Below, piece by piece: positions 1-9,543 of a DNA stretch of 64,000 nt. The position numbers were made by a program, and so were the translations under genes. A model generated the notes under the pieces. It had not been told where the DNA came from and did no database searches. It was given only the letters and a program-made list of their open reading frames with translations. Each line of letters begins with the position of its first letter. The first letter of the stretch is position 1. Origin of the DNA: Atopobiaceae bacterium (GTDB taxonomy: Bacteria; Actinomycetota; Coriobacteriia; Coriobacteriales; Atopobiaceae); the NCBI GenBank assembly GCA_022483015.1, contig JAKVOB010000001.1:496001-560000 (forward strand), written 5' to 3'.

Positions 1-3000
1 GCGGCCGGTGCCCATCACCGTGATGGCACGTACCGACTTGCGCATGGCAGGCGTCGCGTCGGTATCGCCCCAGGAGTGGTCGATCTTGTCGAGAGGGACA
101 TGGAGCGCATCGGCCGTGCGGGTCACGAGGCCCACCAGGCGGCGGTCGGCGCGACGACTCAGCGTGGCACCCTCGCGCGTGAGCACCGCGAGGTCACCCG
201 CCCCCACGCAGTCGAGGTTCACGAGGAAGGCCCCACGGATGTCACGGCGGTGCTCCTCGAGGAATGCCTTCATGCCCGCATGGTCGAGTGCGGAGGCTCC
301 CGTGGCCACGAACCAGATGTCATGGCAGACGAGCTGGTCGTCACCCATGTGCAGGATCTCGTCACGGAGGTCGTCAGGGTCGGGCTCGTCGGCAGTGTCG
401 CGCAGGTCGGCCGAGACGGCCGCCCCGCCCTTCCAGTCGGAGGGATGCCTGCGGGCACCATGCTGCTCGGCATCGTCCTCGGACGCGAGGTTCTCCCACG
501 AGCCGATCTGACGACCGTCCTTCTTGGCGTCATAGTCGTCGCCGACGCCGAGCCAGTCGCCCATCGAGTCGTCATCGCTGGACTTCTTGGCCTTGTGGCC
601 GAAGAGGTGATGCTTGCGCGAGGGCTCCTCCTCGGGTGCCGGCACGGCAGCGGCCCCACGAGACGCAGATGGGCTCACGACGCCGATGTCGTCCGAGACA
701 CGAGGCTCCATGGGCTCGTCGTCGGTCGGGGGGATGGGTGCATAGAGCTGGGTGGAGCCAAGGTCGACCCCGCCGTCGATCCGCTGCGGGGAAGGCATCT
801 GCGAGAGCGTCGGGCGCGTGGGGTCGTCAGCCGTGGAGGCCGAACCCCCGCGCGGCGAGAAGCCCACGACATTGCCGCCGGCAGGCTGGTCACCCTCGTC
901 GGCGTCGATCCTGGGGAGCGGACGGGAGGAGGCCAGGGGGTCCGGGTCGTCCGTCTCGGGGTTCGGAAGGTCGAAGAGGACCGCCCTGCGTGCGACGTTG
1001 GCAGAGGCCGGGTGGAAGCTCGACGTGCCCCAGCTCGGGTCGTCGACAGCCGCGGCCGCCGGCATGTCCTGCACGGGCATGGGCTTGGTAGCCGAGGGGT
1101 CGTCGTGCGGCATCGCATCGAGGCCGCTCGTGTCCTTGTCGAACTCATCGCCGGGGTCCTCGTCCATCGAGAGGGACAAGGCGTCGATCGGAAGCGTCGC
1201 AGAGGAGTCCGTCGGTACGGACACGGCAGGTTCAGCGGGCTCTGCGGCCATGGCGGGCTCACCAAGCTCTGTGTCCTCGGATGGTGGCTCTTCCTCGTCC
1301 GTCTCCTGGGCATCCCCCTCTGGCACAGTCGCAGACGCGGATGGGAGCGGTGCCGCCGACGTGGTGTCATCAGGTGCGGGGGCCGACGAGCCGAAGGCAT
1401 AGGAGTCGACGGAGTCGCGGCCGTCCATGGTGGGGAGCGAGATGAGGCCAGGGATCAGGGGGTCGCCCTGCCCGTCCGCCACGGTCTGTTCGGGAGAGGC
1501 CGCCTCGTCCTGGGCAGAGGTCTCGGGATGCGAGTCGTCATCGTTCAGGACGTCGTCCACGGGAACCCCGCCCTGCCATTGCACCTCATCCTGCCGCGGT
1601 GCGGACGCGCCGCGCTCCGCCTTCTTGGCCTCTGCGGTCTCCTTGGCCTTGCCGGCCGCCACACGCACCTTGCCAGCGAACGAGGACATGAGCGAGCGGC
1701 CCTTGTGGGCGACCATGACGACCTTGTCCTTCGCCTCGCCCGCGACCTCCTTGGCATGTTCGGTATCGAAGCCCCTGCCAGAGTTCTCCTGGGCCAGGGC
1801 ATCGTCATAGGCATTCTCGTAGGAGGCGTCGACCACGTCGTCGTCAGGCCTGCCGATGCGGCCCACGTCGACACGCGGCCTCCTCGAGGGCGAGAGGAAC
1901 GAGGGCATCGGCGGCTCGATGGGCTCAGGCTCGGCAGGCTCGGACTCGACAGGCTCGGCCTGCTCGGGCACGTCCTGTGCCGCAGGAGCCGGCACCACGG
2001 GAGCCGGCGTCCTGAGATAGGAGATCTCACAGTCCGCGGGAAGCATCCCGATCGACTCGATGACGGCACGACCATGACGGACGGACGGTGCCTCGCGATC
2101 GGAGGGCGAGGAGGGAACCGGCTCGCCCACGGCAGACGGCGCGGGCTCATACGAGGAGGGAACCGCTGCGGGAGTCGGAGCCGCCTGCGACACGACCTGC
2201 GGCTGGAGCTCCTGGTAGGGAGCATCGTAATCGTCATAGTCGTCGGTCAGGAGAGCCGAGTCGACCTCGTCCTGCCCGTCAGGATACTGGTCCGTGGGCG
2301 CGGGGGCCATCGGGGCGGGCTCAGGACGGTCCGGCGCCTCCGGCACGTCATCGGCAGCAGGACGGACGACGTTCAGGACGGAGAGGAGCGCTGCGACCGA
2401 GGCCTTGTTGTCGTTGGCACCGTCGGTGCAGGGAAGGATGCGGTTGGCGATCTGCGAGACGCCCACGAGCGCGGGTGGGATCGACGCCACGACGGCGACG
2501 ACCCACGAGACCACATGGACGGCGGTGGGAAGGGCACCGATGGCGGCGACGATGGCGGCGATGCCTGCCACGGGCACGCAGACGGCGCAAGAGCGGCGGA
2601 TGAGGCCTTGGTACGGCGAGAGGACCTTGTTGGACAGCAGGTCCTCGCGAGGGGTGTCATAGTGGGCGACCACCACGATGGGGCGGTTCCCCTTTGCGAC
2701 GAGGTCTCCGGTGGCACGATGCACGGCGATGACGTTCTGGCTCTTCGACGTGCCTCCGATCGAGGAGAGCACGCTATGGCCGAGCCGGTCCATCAGGAGC
2801 AGCACGAAGGAGACGAGGGCAAGGAGAAGTCCCACGAGCCCCACGGCTCCCGAGATGCCCGAGAGGATGGTGCCCACGAGCAGCACGACGCCACAGACCG
2901 CATAGGGAAGACGCCCCAACCTGCCCGCGTCGAACTCCTGTAGCTCGGGCTCGAGACCATGCGCCGCGAAGAGCTCGGAGATCCCCTGCGCGAAGGAAAG

Positions 3001-3075
3001 CTCCTCTTGGCTGGCGGCTGGCGCGATGTCCACCTGCGAGTCGAGGTAGTCCAGATAGTCCACGGTCTTCCCCAT
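1..3075 (-). CDS. M28-like membrane peptidase with giant low-complexity insert (partial, runs off left edge)
   Basis: The leftward frame is open from ATG at 3075 to base 1, so the C-terminus is missing; no stop occurs in the 1025 codons seen. Hydrophobic stretches lie at residues 57-97 and 163-205. M28-type landmarks are the VVVAHYDTP segment (H138, D140), DGANDNKAS (D222), LVNLDCVG (D955) and IDHSWGDTDA (H1000). The usual Glu-Glu pair expected near residue 925 is not visible (VATGASALDH instead), so zinc peptidase activity is uncertain. Residues about 240-905 are a Pro/Ala/Asp/Glu/Ser-rich stretch splitting the peptidase fold. Start choice: GGAGG lies 9 bases upstream of the ATG at 3075; an in-frame ATG at 3084 abuts the GGAGG and is less likely. 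The gene is divergent from the WYL regulator. Family placement is from motifs only. Confidence 0.72.
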   Translation of the reverse strand, partial: MGKTVDYLDYLDSQVDIAPAASQEELSFAQGISELFAAHGLEPELQEFDAGRLGRLPYAVCGVVLLVGTILSGISGAVGLVGLLLALVSFVLLLMDRLGHSVLSSIGGTSKSQNVIAVHRATGDLVAKGNRPIVVVAHYDTPREDLLSNKVLSPYQGLIRRSCAVCVPVAGIAAIVAAIGALPTAVHVVSWVVAVVASIPPALVGVSQIANRILPCTDGANDNKASVAALLSVLNVVRPAADDVPEAPDRPEPAPMAPAPTDQYPDGQDEVDSALLTDDYDDYDAPYQELQPQVVSQAAPTPAAVPSSYEPAPSAVGEPVPSSPSDREAPSVRHGRAVIESIGMLPADCEISYLRTPAPVVPAPAAQDVPEQAEPVESEPAEPEPIEPPMPSFLSPSRRPRVDVGRIGRPDDDVVDASYENAYDDALAQENSGRGFDTEHAKEVAGEAKDKVVMVAHKGRSLMSSFAGKVRVAAGKAKETAEAKKAERGASAPRQDEVQWQGGVPVDDVLNDDDSHPETSAQDEAASPEQTVADGQGDPLIPGLISLPTMDGRDSVDSYAFGSSAPAPDDTTSAAPLPSASATVPEGDAQETDEEEPPSEDTELGEPAMAAEPAEPAVSVPTDSSATLPIDALSLSMDEDPGDEFDKDTSGLDAMPHDDPSATKPMPVQDMPAAAAVDDPSWGTSSFHPASANVARRAVLFDLPNPETDDPDPLASSRPLPRIDADEGDQPAGGNVVGFSPRGGSASTADDPTRPTLSQMPSPQRIDGGVDLGSTQLYAPIPPTDDEPMEPRVSDDIGVVSPSASRGAAAVPAPEEEPSRKHHLFGHKAKKSSDDDSMGDWLGVGDDYDAKKDGRQIGSWENLASEDDAEQHGARRHPSDWKGGAAVSADLRDTADEPDPDDLRDEILHMGDDQLVCHDIWFVATGASALDHAGMKAFLEEHRRDIRGAFLVNLDCVGAGDLAVLTREGATLSRRADRRLVGLVTRTADALHVPLDKIDHSWGDTDATPAMRKSVRAITVMGTGR

Positions 3076-3199
3076 CGATTTCATCCTCCAAGGAACAATG
3101 GCGTCGGCCAAGTCGGTGTTATCTGATGAGTATACGTCTAACATGCGAGAATACGTGCTAGTCACACGATATGGCCTCATGGGGCCAGGACGGAGGGAC
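3076..3199. promoter_or_regulatory. Divergent intergenic region with short direct repeat
   Basis: This gap separates the leftward peptidase and the rightward WYL regulator, so it should carry both promoters. It is more AT-rich than its flanks. The repeat GAGTATACGT (3128-3137) and GAGAATACGT (3147-3156) has 19-base spacing, roughly two helical turns, as an operator for a dimeric regulator might. Function is inferred. Confidence 0.3.
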
Positions 3200-5257
3200 A
3201 TGGCAGGGCACACGGACGCCTTCGACGAGGAGCCTCCCCCACAGCTCAACAGCGACGACGAGCAGGCACGCCGCATCGCAGCGCTGCTCATTGACCTCTC
3301 GAACACGACCGGCCCGGTCTCGACGGCCGAGCTCGCACGGCGCTATCACTCGGACGCCGCACGCTCGTCCTGGGACAAGCTCGTCTCCCGCGACATGGAG
3401 GCCCTTGCACGATGCGGGCTCATCGTTCGACGCTGCGGGCACGACGAGGGTCGAGGAACCCTCTGGAGGGTCGATGACGAGGCCTCATTCGCCGACGTCC
3501 GTGGTTTGGACCAGGCAGATGCCCGCGCGCTCTCCTGTGCGCTCGACACCCTGGTCGGTGACCCTTCGTTCGCCTGGTCCGACGAGCTGCGCATCGCGCT
3601 CGCGAAGCTGAACCGCCACTTCTCGCCGCACGAGGGGATCGCGGGTCCCGAGCCTGCCCATCCCCGACAGGGCCGCGCCGTCTCCACCATGGCCGCGGCG
3701 TTGGCCGACAGCCGTGCGGTGGACCTCAGCTATCGCACGGCCAAGGGAGACGAGATCAGCCGTCGGGTGGCACCCTATGGGTTCTTCGGGCTGCGCGGGC
3801 ACCTCTACTTCGTCGCACCACGCATCGAGGGCGACCGTGTCATCGAGGGCACCTGCAGGGACTATCGGGCCGACCGCATCGTACGGGCGACCGAGGCCAA
3901 GGGAGCGGGCGCGGGCTTCGTGGTCCCTGCAGACTTCGACGTCAGGGACCACCAGCTCCTCCCCTTCCAGATCGGTGACGGAAGGGACGTCGAGGCGGTT
4001 TTCCTCGTACCCGACGAACGGCTCCGGGACGTCCGCCACGACGCCATCGGCAAGGGGAGCTTCTCGACCAGCCGGCCCACGGATGGGACGTCCACCTGGA
4101 AGGTGTCAGCTCGTGACCTCGCGGCAGCGGCAAGCTGGTCGATCCTCGAGGGCATCGTGCCGACGGCACCTGCAGCCCTCGTGCATGAGCGCAGACGGCT
4201 CCTCCAGGGAGCGGCGGCGCTCGTCCCAGGCCACGTCGGGGCTCGAGCGAGCCGACCCGTGCGAGAGGCACCATCCACGGCGCCGCAGCGGGGACGCCGG
4301 GGTGGCACGGAGACGTCACGGCTCATGGCAGCCCTCATAGGGTCCCTCGACGACGCCGGCGACGAGATCAGCGCACCAGTGGTGGCAGCCCGTCTCGACG
4401 TGAGCCTCGCCCAGGCCGAGAAGCTCCTCTACCTCATCGAGACCACCACGACGGATGCCGACGCGACGCTTCCCGTCTACGCCGATGATGCAGGGACCAC
4501 CCTCGGGCTTCTCTCGGACTCCGGCGTGAGGGGCAGGCCCTTGCGCCTCTCGCGGCACGAGGCGAGGGCCCTTCTCGCAGCACTCGACTACCTCGGCATG
4601 CCCGAGGACGACCGGACGCGGCAGGCCATCATGACCTCCCTTGCGCCCCGGCACGCCGATGCCGACGAGCTCGACGCGCTCGTCTCGCCCTGCGGCACCA
4701 CGGGCGTGGCCAGCGTCGTGGAGACCTGCTCGCGCGCGATCGTCGGCCACAGGCTCCTGGGGTTCTCATACCGTGGCTCCGTCGACGTGTCGCCACAGCC
4801 GCGGCGCGTGGAGCCGCGCCTGGTGAGGCAGGCGGACGGGACCTGGTACCTCGAGGCGATTGACCTCGACCGCGCGGCAGTGCGGACGTTTCGCTGCGAC
4901 CGCATGGACAGCCTCGACGATGCGGGGCCGGCAGGCGACGCACCGACGGGGGGCGCTCCTACGGACGAGAGGGAACAACGGCTCGTGACCCTGACCTTCT
5001 CGGACGAGCGATATCTCTCGATGTTCGAATGGCCTGGCCTCGAGCAGGTCGGGACGACCGCCGAGGGGCGCGTCGTGGCGACGATCGCCTGGTACGGGAC
5101 CAGCTGGCTCGTGAGGTCCCTCTGCGCGTGCGGGGGCGACGTCACCGCCGACGATCCAGGCCTCGTGAGCCTCGTCGACGCATGGGCCCTCGAGGCCCTC
5201 GAGGATGCGGGGCCCTCGGACGGCGTCAGCCCTCATGCTCCTGACGCCAGGTCCTGA
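3200..5257 (+). CDS. Fused double HTH-WYL transcriptional regulator (PafB-PafC type)
   Basis: About 685 residues made of two successive modules. The first begins with a helix-turn-helix-like segment (about residues 18-85, VSTAELARRYHSD) followed by a WYL domain (VDLSYRTAKGDE, then VAPYGFFGLRGHLYFVA). The second, from about residue 370, has another HTH (ISAPVVAARLDVSLAQAEKL) and a WYL-like domain (LLGFSYRGSVDV, then DGTWYLEAIDLD). WYL regulators sense ligands such as nucleic acid; PafBC of mycobacteria activates DNA-damage genes independently of LexA. In many actinobacteria pafB and pafC are separate neighbours, so this looks like a fusion. ATG at 3200 follows GGAGGG closely; upstream in-frame ATGs at 3098, 3143 and 3179 are possible. 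The 3' end overlaps the convergent DinG gene by 32 bases. Confidence 0.75.
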   Translation: MAGHTDAFDEEPPPQLNSDDEQARRIAALLIDLSNTTGPVSTAELARRYHSDAARSSWDKLVSRDMEALARCGLIVRRCGHDEGRGTLWRVDDEASFADVRGLDQADARALSCALDTLVGDPSFAWSDELRIALAKLNRHFSPHEGIAGPEPAHPRQGRAVSTMAAALADSRAVDLSYRTAKGDEISRRVAPYGFFGLRGHLYFVAPRIEGDRVIEGTCRDYRADRIVRATEAKGAGAGFVVPADFDVRDHQLLPFQIGDGRDVEAVFLVPDERLRDVRHDAIGKGSFSTSRPTDGTSTWKVSARDLAAAASWSILEGIVPTAPAALVHERRRLLQGAAALVPGHVGARASRPVREAPSTAPQRGRRGGTETSRLMAALIGSLDDAGDEISAPVVAARLDVSLAQAEKLLYLIETTTTDADATLPVYADDAGTTLGLLSDSGVRGRPLRLSRHEARALLAALDYLGMPEDDRTRQAIMTSLAPRHADADELDALVSPCGTTGVASVVETCSRAIVGHRLLGFSYRGSVDVSPQPRRVEPRLVRQADGTWYLEAIDLDRAAVRTFRCDRMDSLDDAGPAGDAPTGGAPTDEREQRLVTLTFSDERYLSMFEWPGLEQVGTTAEGRVVATIAWYGTSWLVRSLCACGGDVTADDPGLVSLVDAWALEALEDAGPSDGVSPHAPDARS

Positions 5258-8150
5258 TGAACTCCCCGACCTCGGAGGCCGGAAGCGTCGACTGGTCATG
5301 CGTCGGCAGCGAGCGCGTGAAGGCGCTCCCGTAGCGCTTGGTGACCAGACGCGAGTCCGCGAGCACCAGCACGCCCGTGTCCGAGGACGTGCGGATGAGG
5401 CGGCCCGCAGCCTGCTTCACCGAGATGACCGACTCAGGCAGGGAGTATCGCCACCAGGCACGGGGCTCGCGGGCGTCCCGCTCCCGTGAGAGCGGGTCGT
5501 TGGGACTCGCGAAGGGAAGCCTCGGTATCACGACGCAGCGAAGCGTGTCCCCTGCGGCATCGAACCCCTCCCAGAACGAGCGTAACGCCATGAGCGACAG
5601 GTGGTCCTCCGAGAGAAACCGCTCGCGCACCTGGCGGACCGATGCCTGACGGTCCTGACAAGCGAGCTCCAGGCCCTTCTCGGCCAGCCGCGGTGCGAGC
5701 TCCCCGTAGGCACGCTCCATGTCGCGACGTGCCGTGAAGAGGGTGAGCACCGAGCCGTCCATGGCCACGTGCACGTCGAAGAGGAGGTCGACGAGCGAGG
5801 AGGCGTAGAGGGGGTCACGCGGATCAGGGAGGTCGCTGCAGACGACCACGCCCATATGGTCGTCGAAGTCATAGCTGGAGTCGAGGCGCACGTCCCGGTG
5901 CATGCCCGGGCCGAGCCTGTCGAGGCCGACGGCATGGTCGAAGTGGGAGAAGTCCTCTCCCACCGCGATCGTGGCCGAGGTGAAGGTGACGCTCCTCATC
6001 TCGGGAAGCCAGCGCTCGGAGAGCTCTGCACCCACGTCGAGCTTCTCCGCCACGAGGCGCTCGGTCCCGATGCGGGCCGTGGAGCGCGAGAGCTGCGCCG
6101 AGAAGACATACGAGTCATCCTCCCCTGACTCCACGAGGCGCAGGGCGCCGAGGAGCTCCCGCAAGGTGCAGGTGGCGTTATCGAGGTCGGCGCTGGGGTT
6201 CTTGACGGCATCGGCCAGGGAGGCCGATGCGGCGTCGAGGGCCGTCACGCATGCGTCGAGGCGGTCCGCGAGAGCATGCGAGGCCTCCGCCACGGCGGCC
6301 CATTCGGGCGTGGCACGCACGTCGGGGCCTATCCAAAGTTGGATGGAGTCATACCCGTTGCTCGAGCCGGCAACAGCCGAGAGGCCACGTATCGCGTCGA
6401 AGAGGTCGGCCGACGAGACCTGGGCGCGCGAGACGAGGCCCGCCGCCTTGGTGAGCAGGCCGCAGACGAGGGTCGACGCCTCGGTGTCGGAGGCCTGGGC
6501 CATGAGCGAGTGGATGGCTCCGGTCCTCACGCCTCCCAGGGCCTCGAAGGCGGCCTTCGCGCGCTCCGCCGAGACCTCGGCGGCCCACTGGCGGCGTGCC
6601 TCGGCCTCGAAGCCGTGGGCCTCGTCGATGACCCAATGGCGGATGGGTGGCAGGATCTTGCCATCGGCCTCGACGTTCCTCAGCAGCAGGGAGTGATTGG
6701 TCACCACGACGTCGGAGGCCGAAGCCCGCCGACGTGCGCCGTGCAGCATGCATCCATCGGGATAGTACGGGCAGCGATGGTGCGTGCATTCGTTCGAGGT
6801 GACCGTGAGCATCCTACGGGGGACGCACCTCCACCTGATGCCGAGGCCGTCAAGGTCCCCGTCGACCACCTGCGCGGCATAGGCATATGTGGTCGCGATG
6901 GCCGTGAGCATCTCGGCCTTGGCCCCACGGGGCGCACGACCCCTCGAGCTCGGGGGGTCAGGCAGGTCGGCCAGGCAGGCACGCTCCAGGCGACGCAGGC
7001 AGGGATAGTGGTCGTATCCCTTGAGGGCGCAGAAGGTGAGGCCGCCGGGCACCTGCGCGGCAAGTGCCGGAAGCTCGTGCGAGACGAGCTGATCGGTGAG
7101 GGCGTTGGTCTTGGTGGCCACGCCAACGGTGATGTCGTTGGCCTTGGCGAACTCGGACAGGGGCAGCAGGTATGCGACCGACTTGCCCACGCCCGTTCCA
7201 GCCTCGATGGCACGGTGGGTACTCGTCGAGAGCGCCATGCGTACCTCCTCCGCCATGGCGACCTGCTCCGGCCGAGGTTCGTAGTCCGCATACATCCTGC
7301 CGACGACCCCGTCGGACGAGAAGCCCGCCGCCACGTCGGCCGCCGACGGTGCCACGAGGTCATGGTGCAGGCCCTCGACGTCCTTATGGGGCGTCATGCC
7401 GATCTGCGCGTCCGTCGCAAGCTGCTTGCGCACGGCCACGAGCGAGAGCGGGGCGCCGGCGCTCTCGAGGGCGAGGTGCGACAGGATCGGCCGATAGGCC
7501 CACTCGACCTCAGGGTGCATGTCGGCGAGGAGGCCGAGCATGCCTTCGGGCAGGTGCACGAGCCCACAGAGGATGATCCGCCACATGCCTGCCAGGGCGT
7601 CGACGTCGTCCATGGCCCGGTGCGACACCGATGCGCATCCGAAGGCCTCGGCCATGGCCGAGAGGCGATGGTTGGCAAGCGCGGGAAGGGCGATCCTCGA
7701 GAGTGCCAGGGTGTCGACCCAAAGGTCGCTCACCTCACGACCTCCGGGGACCTTCTCGACGAAGGTACGGTCGAACGTCGCGTTATGCGCGAGCACCGGG
7801 TCTCCGCCCACGAAGCCCGCCAGGTCACTGACGACCTTCCGGGCGCCTTCTGCCCCGCTGACATCCTCGTTCGTGATGCCGGTGAGTCGCTCGATCTCTG
7901 GGGGTATGGGCGAGCTCGGACGTACGAGCGCATGGAATCGGCCGGTCACCTCACGCCCCGAGAGACGGGCGGCAGCCACCTCGATGAGCTCGCAGTTCGA
8001 GAAGGACAGCCCTGTCGTCTCGGTGTCGAGCACGACGACGTCCTCCTCGAGAAGCCCGAATTCACGGGTACGAGCCTCATCTGCGAGTCCAAGGTAGGTG
8101 TCCCTCACCGATTGCGGGATACCTGGGATCATGAGGTCGTCCACGGTCAT
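5226..8150 (-). CDS. dinG: DnaQ-type 3'-5' exonuclease fused to DinG-family helicase
   Basis: About 974 residues. An N-terminal DEDD exonuclease has VLDTETTGL near residue 40 and SHRAMDDVDAL further on. A superfamily 2 XPD/DinG helicase follows: Walker A GTGVGKS near 320, DEAH near 508, and a C-terminal motif VKQAAGRLIRTSSDTGV. Cysteines between motif I and DEAH (YPCLRRLERAC and NECTHHRCPYYPDGC) fit the 4Fe-4S cluster of this family. DinG unwinds R-loops, D-loops and forked DNA; exonuclease-DinG fusions are known in Gram-positives. The ATG at 8150 gives the conserved start of the exonuclease domain; the frame is open upstream to 8261, so the start is uncertain. The gene is divergent from rlmN across a gap of about 220 bases. 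Confidence 0.88.
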   Translation of the reverse strand: MTVDDLMIPGIPQSVRDTYLGLADEARTREFGLLEEDVVVLDTETTGLSFSNCELIEVAAARLSGREVTGRFHALVRPSSPIPPEIERLTGITNEDVSGAEGARKVVSDLAGFVGGDPVLAHNATFDRTFVEKVPGGREVSDLWVDTLALSRIALPALANHRLSAMAEAFGCASVSHRAMDDVDALAGMWRIILCGLVHLPEGMLGLLADMHPEVEWAYRPILSHLALESAGAPLSLVAVRKQLATDAQIGMTPHKDVEGLHHDLVAPSAADVAAGFSSDGVVGRMYADYEPRPEQVAMAEEVRMALSTSTHRAIEAGTGVGKSVAYLLPLSEFAKANDITVGVATKTNALTDQLVSHELPALAAQVPGGLTFCALKGYDHYPCLRRLERACLADLPDPPSSRGRAPRGAKAEMLTAIATTYAYAAQVVDGDLDGLGIRWRCVPRRMLTVTSNECTHHRCPYYPDGCMLHGARRRASASDVVVTNHSLLLRNVEADGKILPPIRHWVIDEAHGFEAEARRQWAAEVSAERAKAAFEALGGVRTGAIHSLMAQASDTEASTLVCGLLTKAAGLVSRAQVSSADLFDAIRGLSAVAGSSNGYDSIQLWIGPDVRATPEWAAVAEASHALADRLDACVTALDAASASLADAVKNPSADLDNATCTLRELLGALRLVESGEDDSYVFSAQLSRSTARIGTERLVAEKLDVGAELSERWLPEMRSVTFTSATIAVGEDFSHFDHAVGLDRLGPGMHRDVRLDSSYDFDDHMGVVVCSDLPDPRDPLYASSLVDLLFDVHVAMDGSVLTLFTARRDMERAYGELAPRLAEKGLELACQDRQASVRQVRERFLSEDHLSLMALRSFWEGFDAAGDTLRCVVIPRLPFASPNDPLSRERDAREPRAWWRYSLPESVISVKQAAGRLIRTSSDTGVLVLADSRLVTKRYGSAFTRSLPTHDQSTLPASEVGEFIRTWRQEHEG

Positions 8151-8372
8151 GCCCTTGTCTGTTCCCACGTCAGCAGGCACCCCTCTGAAGATGGTCCACC
8201 ATGGCTCGACCGACGTCCTTGCATGGCACGGCCTGCCCGTCGCGACGATTGTGATGGCCAAGGCTCCCGTCCATGTGGCTCATGCGGTACTCCTTACGTG
8301 GGGACGTTCGTGCGCTAGACTCAGGAGTCGAGGATACCCCACGAGCCGTTCGGCTTTCGAGACAGGAACAGC

Positions 8373-9455
8373 ATGCAGACGAACAAGAAGGTCGACGGCA
8401 GCGCTCCCAGCACGTCGACCAGGCACAAGGTCGACCTGAGGGGCCTCTCCCACGAGCAGCTCCAGTCACTCGTGGAGGGGCTCGGGCTACCGTCCTTCCG
8501 CGCCAAGCAGATCGAGGAATGGGTCCTCGTCAAGCATGTGACCTCCTTCGACGAGATGACCAACCTGCCGAAGGCCCTCCGTGAGCAGCTCAGCGCCACG
8601 GCCACCCTCGGTGGGCTCGAGGAGGTCGCACGTCAGGCCTCGGTGGACGGAAGCAAGAAGTACCTCGTTCGCTTCTCGGACGGGACGAGCGTCGAGTGCG
8701 TAGGCATGCCCAACCGCAACCGCCTCGCCGTCTGTGTGTCGACCCAGGCCGGCTGCAGGATGGGATGCGCGTTCTGCGCGACCGGCGCGAGCGGCTTCGA
8801 GCGGTCGCTCTCGGCCGATGAGATCTATGACCAGGTCGCTCATGTGGCCGATGACTTCGGGACCCGCGCCACGAGCGTCGTGCTCATGGGACAGGGCGAG
8901 CCCTTTGCGAACTATGATGCCTCGCTCGCTGCCATGCGCCTGCTCAACTCCCCCGAGGGGGCCGGCATCGGTGCGCGCCACATCACGGTCTCGACCTGCG
9001 GAATCATCCCCATGATCAGGAGGTTTGCCAGGGAGCCCGAGCAGTTCACCCTCGCGGTCTCGCTCCACTCCGCGATTCAGTCGACCCGCGACCAGCTCAT
9101 GCCTGGGGTCAAGAAGTACTCGCTCATGCGCCTCTATGACGCCATGGGCGACTATACCGACCGGACCGGGAGACGCCCAAGCTATGAGTACGCCCTCATC
9201 TCGGGTGTCAACGACACCGAGGACCAGCTTGCCGCGCTCTGTGACTTCTGCCGCGGCACGCTCGCACATGTGAACCTCATCCAGCTCAATGACTGCCCTG
9301 GGTCCAAGCTCAAGCCATCGACCGACGAGCGCGCGGAGCAGTTCGTACAACGCCTCACATCCGTCGGAGTCGAGGCCACGGTCAGGAACTCCCGGGGACA
9401 GGACATCGACGCCGCATGCGGACAGCTCCACCAGAGGGTCATGCGGTCAAGGTAG
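8373..9455 (+). CDS. rlmN: Dual-specificity rRNA/tRNA adenine C2-methyltransferase RlmN
   Basis: A 360-residue radical SAM methyltransferase that methylates C2 of A2503 in 23S rRNA and A37 of some tRNAs. The family CxxxCxxC motif is present as GCRMGCAFCATG near residue 130, and the C-terminal catalytic cysteine is in QDIDAACGQL. VLMGQGEPFANYD and FTLAVSLHSA match conserved blocks. Length is normal. A weak Shine-Dalgarno (AGGAA) precedes the ATG. A strong hairpin terminator follows at 9481. Confidence 0.95.
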   Translation: MQTNKKVDGSAPSTSTRHKVDLRGLSHEQLQSLVEGLGLPSFRAKQIEEWVLVKHVTSFDEMTNLPKALREQLSATATLGGLEEVARQASVDGSKKYLVRFSDGTSVECVGMPNRNRLAVCVSTQAGCRMGCAFCATGASGFERSLSADEIYDQVAHVADDFGTRATSVVLMGQGEPFANYDASLAAMRLLNSPEGAGIGARHITVSTCGIIPMIRRFAREPEQFTLAVSLHSAIQSTRDQLMPGVKKYSLMRLYDAMGDYTDRTGRRPSYEYALISGVNDTEDQLAALCDFCRGTLAHVNLIQLNDCPGSKLKPSTDERAEQFVQRLTSVGVEATVRNSRGQDIDAACGQLHQRVMRSR

Positions 9456-9480
9456 GACCCGGCTCACGTCCTCCATATGC

Positions 9481-9527
9481 AGCAGAACGGCCACCGAAAT
9501 CGCAAGCACCTCGGTGGCCGTTCTGCT
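9481..9527 (+). terminator. 17-bp perfect hairpin after rlmN
   Basis: Arms 9481-9497 and 9511-9527 are perfectly complementary (AGCAGAACGGCCACCGA and its complement) with a 13-base loop. It lies between rlmN and the convergent partition operon, so it may act in both directions; no long T-tract follows. Confidence 0.7.
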
Positions 9528-9543
9528 GTTCATACATCGTGGA

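Noticed and set aside
76-2943. Rightward open frame of 955 codons
   Set aside because: It is codon-phase antisense to the M28-like peptidase frame, has an Arg/Gly/His-rich composition typical of high-GC shadows and no recognisable domain.
6276-8318. Rightward open frame of 680 codons inside dinG
   Set aside because: Antisense to dinG whose helicase motifs are unambiguous.
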